In this document: piece by piece, positions 60,911 through 64,000 of the stretch
How the letters are laid out: the number at the start of each line of letters is the position of its first letter
Numbering within the stretch: position 1 is the stretch's first letter
Origin: Ruegeria sp. THAF33
GTDB taxonomy: Bacteria; Pseudomonadota; Alphaproteobacteria; Rhodobacterales; Rhodobacteraceae
Length of the DNA: 64,000 bases
Assembly (NCBI RefSeq): GCF_009363615.1
Contig: NZ_CP045384.1
Span: 2,044,501-2,108,500, forward strand
Direction of reading: 5' to 3'
Made by a program: the position numbers and the translations under genes
Notes under the pieces: model-generated
The model's database searches: none
Told to the model about the DNA's origin: nothing
Seen by the model: only the letters and a program-made list of their open reading frames with translations

Positions 60911-61875
60911 CGCGGATCCTGATTATAGGCGGCGGAGGAATGCTGGGCCAGAAACTGGCCCATCGCGTGTCGACCCAAGAAACCTTTGGAGCCGATGCCC
61001 AAGTCTCACTGTTCGATCTCTCGTTCCCGCCCGACAGTGCGGCAGGTAGTCAAATTGTGGGGGACTTGACTGCGTCAGGCATAGCTAAGTCTTTTGCTAA
61101 GCAGCGACCAGACGTCATTTTCCATCTTGCAGCTATCGTTTCAGGCCAAGCTGAAACAGACTTTGCGTTGGGTTGGGATGTAAACCTTATGGCAACGTGG
61201 GCACTGCTGAACGAACTTAAGGATAAACACGAGGCATCAGGAAGGGAGTACACTCCTCGCCTGGTTTTCGCCTCATCCATAGCGGTGTTCGGGTCACCGT
61301 TCCCTGAAAAGATAAGCGATGAGTTCCTTTCGGCACCTTTGACCAGTTACGGAGCGCAGAAAGCGGCGTCTGAACTGATGATCATGGATTTCAGCAGGAA
61401 AGGATACATCGACGGTGTTTCCTTGCGCTTACCCACATTGTGTGTCCGCCCGGGCAAGGCCAACGCTGCCGCTTCGTCCTTCTTTTCAGGAATAATCCGC
61501 GAGCCATTGAATGGGGATGAGGCTGTCTTGCCAGTTGCCGAAACTGTTCGACACTGGCACGCTAGCCCCCGCGCCGCTGCGACTTTTTTGACCCACGCCG
61601 CAACATTGGACACGCAGCTTTTGAATGACCGACGCGCCTTGAACATGCCAGGTGTCAGTTGCACCGTCGCCGAACAAATCGAAGCTCTGCGCAATGTCGC
61701 CGGTCAAGACGCTGTTGGCCTAATCAGGCGAAAACCGGACAAGGCAATTGAAGGAATAGTCAAGAATTGGCCGCGCGAATTTCAAACAGATCGCGCTCTG
61801 AAGTTGGGGTTCAAAGCGGAATCAAGTTTTGATGAAATCATTCAAGTGTATTTGGAAGACGATTTTCGGCCTTAG
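60907..61875 (+). CDS. denD: NAD-dependent epimerase/dehydratase family, D-erythronate dehydrogenase-like
   Basis: A 322-residue extended SDR. LIIGGGGMLGQKLAHRVSTQ is the NAD motif, HLAAIVSGQAETDFALG and NLMATWALLNEL follow. The triad is seen in VFASSIAVFG (Ser) and LTSYGAQKAASEL (Tyr, Lys). These blocks match DenD, the D-erythronate dehydrogenase of tetronate clusters. It begins with GTG overlapping the ltnD stop. The gene converges with the GntR regulator (4-bp overlap). The absence of the DUF1537 kinase and the aldolase nearby is the main oddity. Confidence 0.87.
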   Translation: MTRILIIGGGGMLGQKLAHRVSTQETFGADAQVSLFDLSFPPDSAAGSQIVGDLTASGIAKSFAKQRPDVIFHLAAIVSGQAETDFALGWDVNLMATWALLNELKDKHEASGREYTPRLVFASSIAVFGSPFPEKISDEFLSAPLTSYGAQKAASELMIMDFSRKGYIDGVSLRLPTLCVRPGKANAAASSFFSGIIREPLNGDEAVLPVAETVRHWHASPRAAATFLTHAATLDTQLLNDRRALNMPGVSCTVAEQIEALRNVAGQDAVGLIRRKPDKAIEGIVKNWPREFQTDRALKLGFKAESSFDEIIQVYLEDDFRP

Positions 61876-62522
61876 TCGCCCATCGTCTTTCCGGTTAGAT
61901 GGCGTTTCAGATGATTGTGGATTTTCTCCCGTGTTAACTGCTCATCCCCCGACAATGCCGCTTCAAGTATATCTGCATGATGCCTTATGTTCTGAGAAAT
62001 GAACTCAAAGTTCCGGTCTGCCACCATCAACTGCTGTCTGAATTGCGCGTAAACCCGGCTATGCAATTGTTTTAAGGTTTCCGAGCCACAGGCAGAAATA
62101 AGCGTCTGGTGAAACTCCTTCTCCGAGGCAAACCAGATCTCGACAAGGTCGCTTGGGTCGTCCGTGGCGTGAATGCGTTTTTCGATATGGCTGAGTTTGT
62201 GATGTGCAGCCGTAAGTCTTGCTTCCCAATCCACCCCGCCATTTCGGATCGACATTGCGGTGCCTTCGGCCTCCAACAGAACACGGACATGCGTCAATTC
62301 GATAAGCTTCTGCGGCGATCGCATTGGCACGCGGAAACCTTTTTGTTCCTGAAAGTCCACCAAACCAACAGCAGCCAAACGAAAAAGGACTTCACGAACG
62401 GCGCTCGCAGAACAGCCATACACTTTACGAAGTTCTTCAGCCCGCACCTTCGCTCCATGCTCGAATCCATTAGAGATCAGGCGCATCTTAAGATCTTGAT
62501 AAATATCTATTTCTTCGTTCAT
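61872..62522 (-). CDS. GntR-family regulator with FCD domain
   Basis: A regulator of about 216 residues. The HTH is in RAEELRKVYGCSASAVREVL (about residues 26-45). The all-helical FCD domain (about 70-210) has metal-binding acid/His positions in SEKEFHQTLIS and QNIRHHADILEAAL. ATG 62522 is preferred, as the next upstream start is a GTG four codons earlier. It faces away from the TRAP gene, whose promoter it probably controls. Ligands of this group are often sugar acids. Confidence 0.88.
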   Translation of the reverse strand: MNEEIDIYQDLKMRLISNGFEHGAKVRAEELRKVYGCSASAVREVLFRLAAVGLVDFQEQKGFRVPMRSPQKLIELTHVRVLLEAEGTAMSIRNGGVDWEARLTAAHHKLSHIEKRIHATDDPSDLVEIWFASEKEFHQTLISACGSETLKQLHSRVYAQFRQQLMVADRNFEFISQNIRHHADILEAALSGDEQLTREKIHNHLKRHLTGKTMGD

Positions 62523-62588
62523 CCCGGCATGCACCTTAAAGTTTTGTCCAAGTAGCGTCCTAACCTTATTTTCGAATTATCGCAAGAA

Positions 62589-62610
62589 TCTCGAAATTTT
62601 TAGAAATTTC
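62589..62610. promoter_or_regulatory. Inverted repeat in the GntR/TRAP intergenic region
   Basis: GAAATTT (62593-62599) and AAATTTC (62604-62610) form a perfect inverted repeat. It overlaps ATCTCGAAA (62589-62597, reading into it), a nonamer that also occurs as an inverted repeat inside the SDR gene at 59657-59684. It lies 67 bases upstream of the GntR start, so GntR autoregulation and TRAP control are plausible. Confidence 0.5.
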
Positions 62611-62720
62611 AATTTTTTCTTGTTGCATTCGATTCGTCGGCTTAACGTTTACCTGCGTGACAGCAAAGGAGGCGGCAAGATCTTCCACACCGCGCAACGC
62701 ACAACGTCTGGGAGGACAAT

Positions 62721-63734
62721 ATGAAAATAGTCAAGACAGCGGCCGTGGCGGCCGTAGCCACGACAATGGCAGCCGGTTTCGCGATGGCCGAAACAACGAA
62801 GCTTAGAATTCAAACCCATTTTTCGCCCGAAACTCTGTCTGGCCAGATGGCTGCAAAATTTGTTGAAGACATTCAGGAAATGTCGAACGGCGAAATCGAA
62901 GTTGAAATGTTCTATTCCTCTTCGGTGGTCAAATCAGTTGAAACCTTCGATGCCGCAGCTACGGGAATTCTGGATTGCGACATGACGGGCGGCGGCTATC
63001 AGACCGGGAAAAACCCGGCCTTCCAGTTTGCGGGTGACCTGCTCGGCGGATATCAGAACCCATACCAGCAAATGGCTTGGCTTCTTCATGGCGGCGGAAG
63101 AGAAGCTGTAAACGATCTATACAACGGCTACGACATGGAGTTCATCGGATGGTGGATTCCCGGGCCGGAGTCGCTTTCTTCGACCAAGCCGATTGCAAAA
63201 GTGGAAGACTTCAAGGATTGGAAATTCCGCTCGCCTCCGGGCCTTGCAACCAAAGTGTTCGCGGAACTTGGGGCTTCTCCGATCGTGATGGACTTCAACG
63301 AAATCTTTACGGCTTTGGAAACCGGCATCATTGATGGTGCGGATGCTGCGAACCTGACTAACAACGTGGGCCTCGGTCTGTACGAGATCGCAGGTCATAC
63401 AAACTATCCCGGTTTCCACTCGATGCCCGCAGATCATCTGGCCTGTCGCAAAGACGTCTGGGAAGCGATGCCTGCGCACCACAAGAAGATCATGGAAGTC
63501 GCAATGGATAGCCTGGCATTGCACAATGCGACAATCAATGAAGTGCAGAACGCTCAGACTGCAAAAGACCTGAAGGCAAAAGGTGTTCAGTTGTACGAAT
63601 GGTCGCCTGAAGACCTGGCAGCGTATCGCGCGGCCGTTCAGGTTGGTTGGACTGAATTCGCAACGACTCCTGAGGCACAGGCGCTTTTGGAAAGCCACAT
63701 CAACTTCCTGCGTGACCTGGGCGCAATGCAGTAA
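62721..63734 (+). CDS. dctP: TRAP transporter substrate-binding protein (DctP-family)
   Basis: A 337-residue periplasmic binding protein. The signal peptide (AAVAAVATTMAAGFAMA) ends near residue 22. The mature part starts TTKLRIQTHFSPETLSGQMA; DWKFRSPPGLATKVF with Arg near residue 170 and IIDGADAANLTNNVGLGLYE are DctP features. GGGAGGACAAT precedes ATG 62721. The next gene is not a membrane subunit but an enolase-superfamily enzyme, so the DctQ and DctM subunits must lie further on. The ligand is presumably an organic or sugar acid. Confidence 0.92.
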   Translation: MKIVKTAAVAAVATTMAAGFAMAETTKLRIQTHFSPETLSGQMAAKFVEDIQEMSNGEIEVEMFYSSSVVKSVETFDAAATGILDCDMTGGGYQTGKNPAFQFAGDLLGGYQNPYQQMAWLLHGGGREAVNDLYNGYDMEFIGWWIPGPESLSSTKPIAKVEDFKDWKFRSPPGLATKVFAELGASPIVMDFNEIFTALETGIIDGADAANLTNNVGLGLYEIAGHTNYPGFHSMPADHLACRKDVWEAMPAHHKKIMEVAMDSLALHNATINEVQNAQTAKDLKAKGVQLYEWSPEDLAAYRAAVQVGWTEFATTPEAQALLESHINFLRDLGAMQ

Positions 63735-63760
63735 TCAGGCTTCGACCGAATTAGGACACT

Positions 63761-63788
63761 CGGAAAGGCCGCACCAGCGGCCTCTCCG
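63761..63788 (+). terminator. Hairpin after dctP
   Basis: AGGCCGC (63766-63772) pairs with GCGGCCT (63777-63783) over a four-base loop, and CGGA/TCCG extend the stem after one mismatch. It lies 31 bases after the dctP stop and has no T-run, so it probably stabilises the binding-protein message. Confidence 0.65.
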
Positions 63789-63813
63789 CATCTGCGCCAG
63801 GGTTCAGAACTTC

Positions 63814-64000
63814 ATGAAAATTACCAGAATTATAAGTCATGTACTGCAGTACGACATGCCGGAAGTTCTGGGCTACTCGCAACAGTATTATGACAGGCGC
63901 ACAACCCATCTGGTCGAGATTCAGACAGATGAAGGGGTAACCGGTTGGGGCGAGTGCTTTGGTCCCGGAAACGTAGCCATAGCCAACAAGTCCATCGTGG
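63814..64000 (+). CDS. Enolase-superfamily enzyme, mandelate racemase-type (3' truncated)
   Basis: The first 62 codons are visible. They read like the capping domain start of a mandelate racemase/muconate lactonising enzyme: THLVEIQTDEGVTGWGECFG (about residues 32-51). DRRTTHLVEI resembles the N-terminus of D-galactarolactone cycloisomerases, though other acid-sugar dehydratases share this. The gene starts 79 bases after dctP and continues past the window. The active-site Lys and metal ligands are not yet visible. Confidence 0.8.
   Translation, partial: MKITRIISHVLQYDMPEVLGYSQQYYDRRTTHLVEIQTDEGVTGWGECFGPGNVAIANKSIV

Overview
The window looks like chromosomal DNA of a marine alphaproteobacterium of the Roseobacter group (Rhodobacterales). 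The signs are a compact phaZ/phaC/phaP/phaR polyhydroxyalkanoate locus, a DUF1194 protein, an LdtR-like MarR regulator, betaine-type transport next to a dimethylglycine-dehydrogenase-like enzyme, a DUF2628-fused betaine permease, fairly GC-rich coding sequence, and many 4-bp start/stop overlaps. The species cannot be named from this alone. No rRNA, tRNA or CRISPR array was seen.

Layout. 1-9.8 kb: the tail of an unknown gene, a DegT-type aminotransferase, the PHA granule locus with three CTGC-N3-GCAG palindromes that fit PhaR operators, then a zinc-ligand protein, three alpha/beta hydrolases and an M15-like protein. 10-16 kb: thrS, then a four-gene bufferin-type RiPP operon (DUF2282 precursor, DUF692/MNIO enzyme, DUF2063 partner, DoxX protein) with a strong hairpin between precursor and enzyme, a small membrane protein, an ArsC/Spx-like protein and a cold-shock gene with a terminator-like leader. 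16-24.7 kb: housekeeping genes (thyX, glyoxalase, MarR, sdhE, XRE regulator, aspartate aminotransferase, MATE pump, ppk2, AhpD-like protein).

24.9-36 kb: a probable catabolic island for an imported quaternary amine. It holds a LysR regulator, a DMGDH-like FAD/GcvT oxidase, a pyrrolysine-free MttB-family methyltransferase, two different ureohydrolases facing each other, and a ProXVW importer whose permease carries a DUF2628-like, coiled-coil N-terminal extension. The pairing of demethylating enzymes with two guanidino hydrolases is not a pathway I recognise. 36.4-39.4 kb: a cupin, a catalytic-Tyr-less SDR, a flavin amine oxidase and a TetR regulator in one operon.

39.5-50 kb: a ten-gene carbohydrate operon on the minus strand (binding protein, two permeases, a 62-residue membrane protein, two ATPases, a DhaK-DhaL kinase, a LacI regulator, a TIM-barrel isomerase/epimerase and a Gfo/Idh/MocA dehydrogenase). 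Two large palindromes with central CG lie in front of the binding protein. 50-52 kb: a MOSC protein and a decayed IS6-family transposase.

52-64 kb: sugar-acid catabolism. It holds L-idonate and gluconate dehydrogenase homologues, a PhyH dioxygenase, a minus-strand operon (SDR, IlvD/Edd dehydratase, FAH-family hydrolase, 2-hydroxyacid dehydrogenase, LysE exporter) that fits a non-phosphorylative dehydratase/dehydrogenase/hydrolase route, divergent ltnD- and denD-like genes, a GntR regulator, a TRAP binding protein and the start of an enolase-superfamily enzyme. Functions are read from motifs and context only; substrates are inferences.
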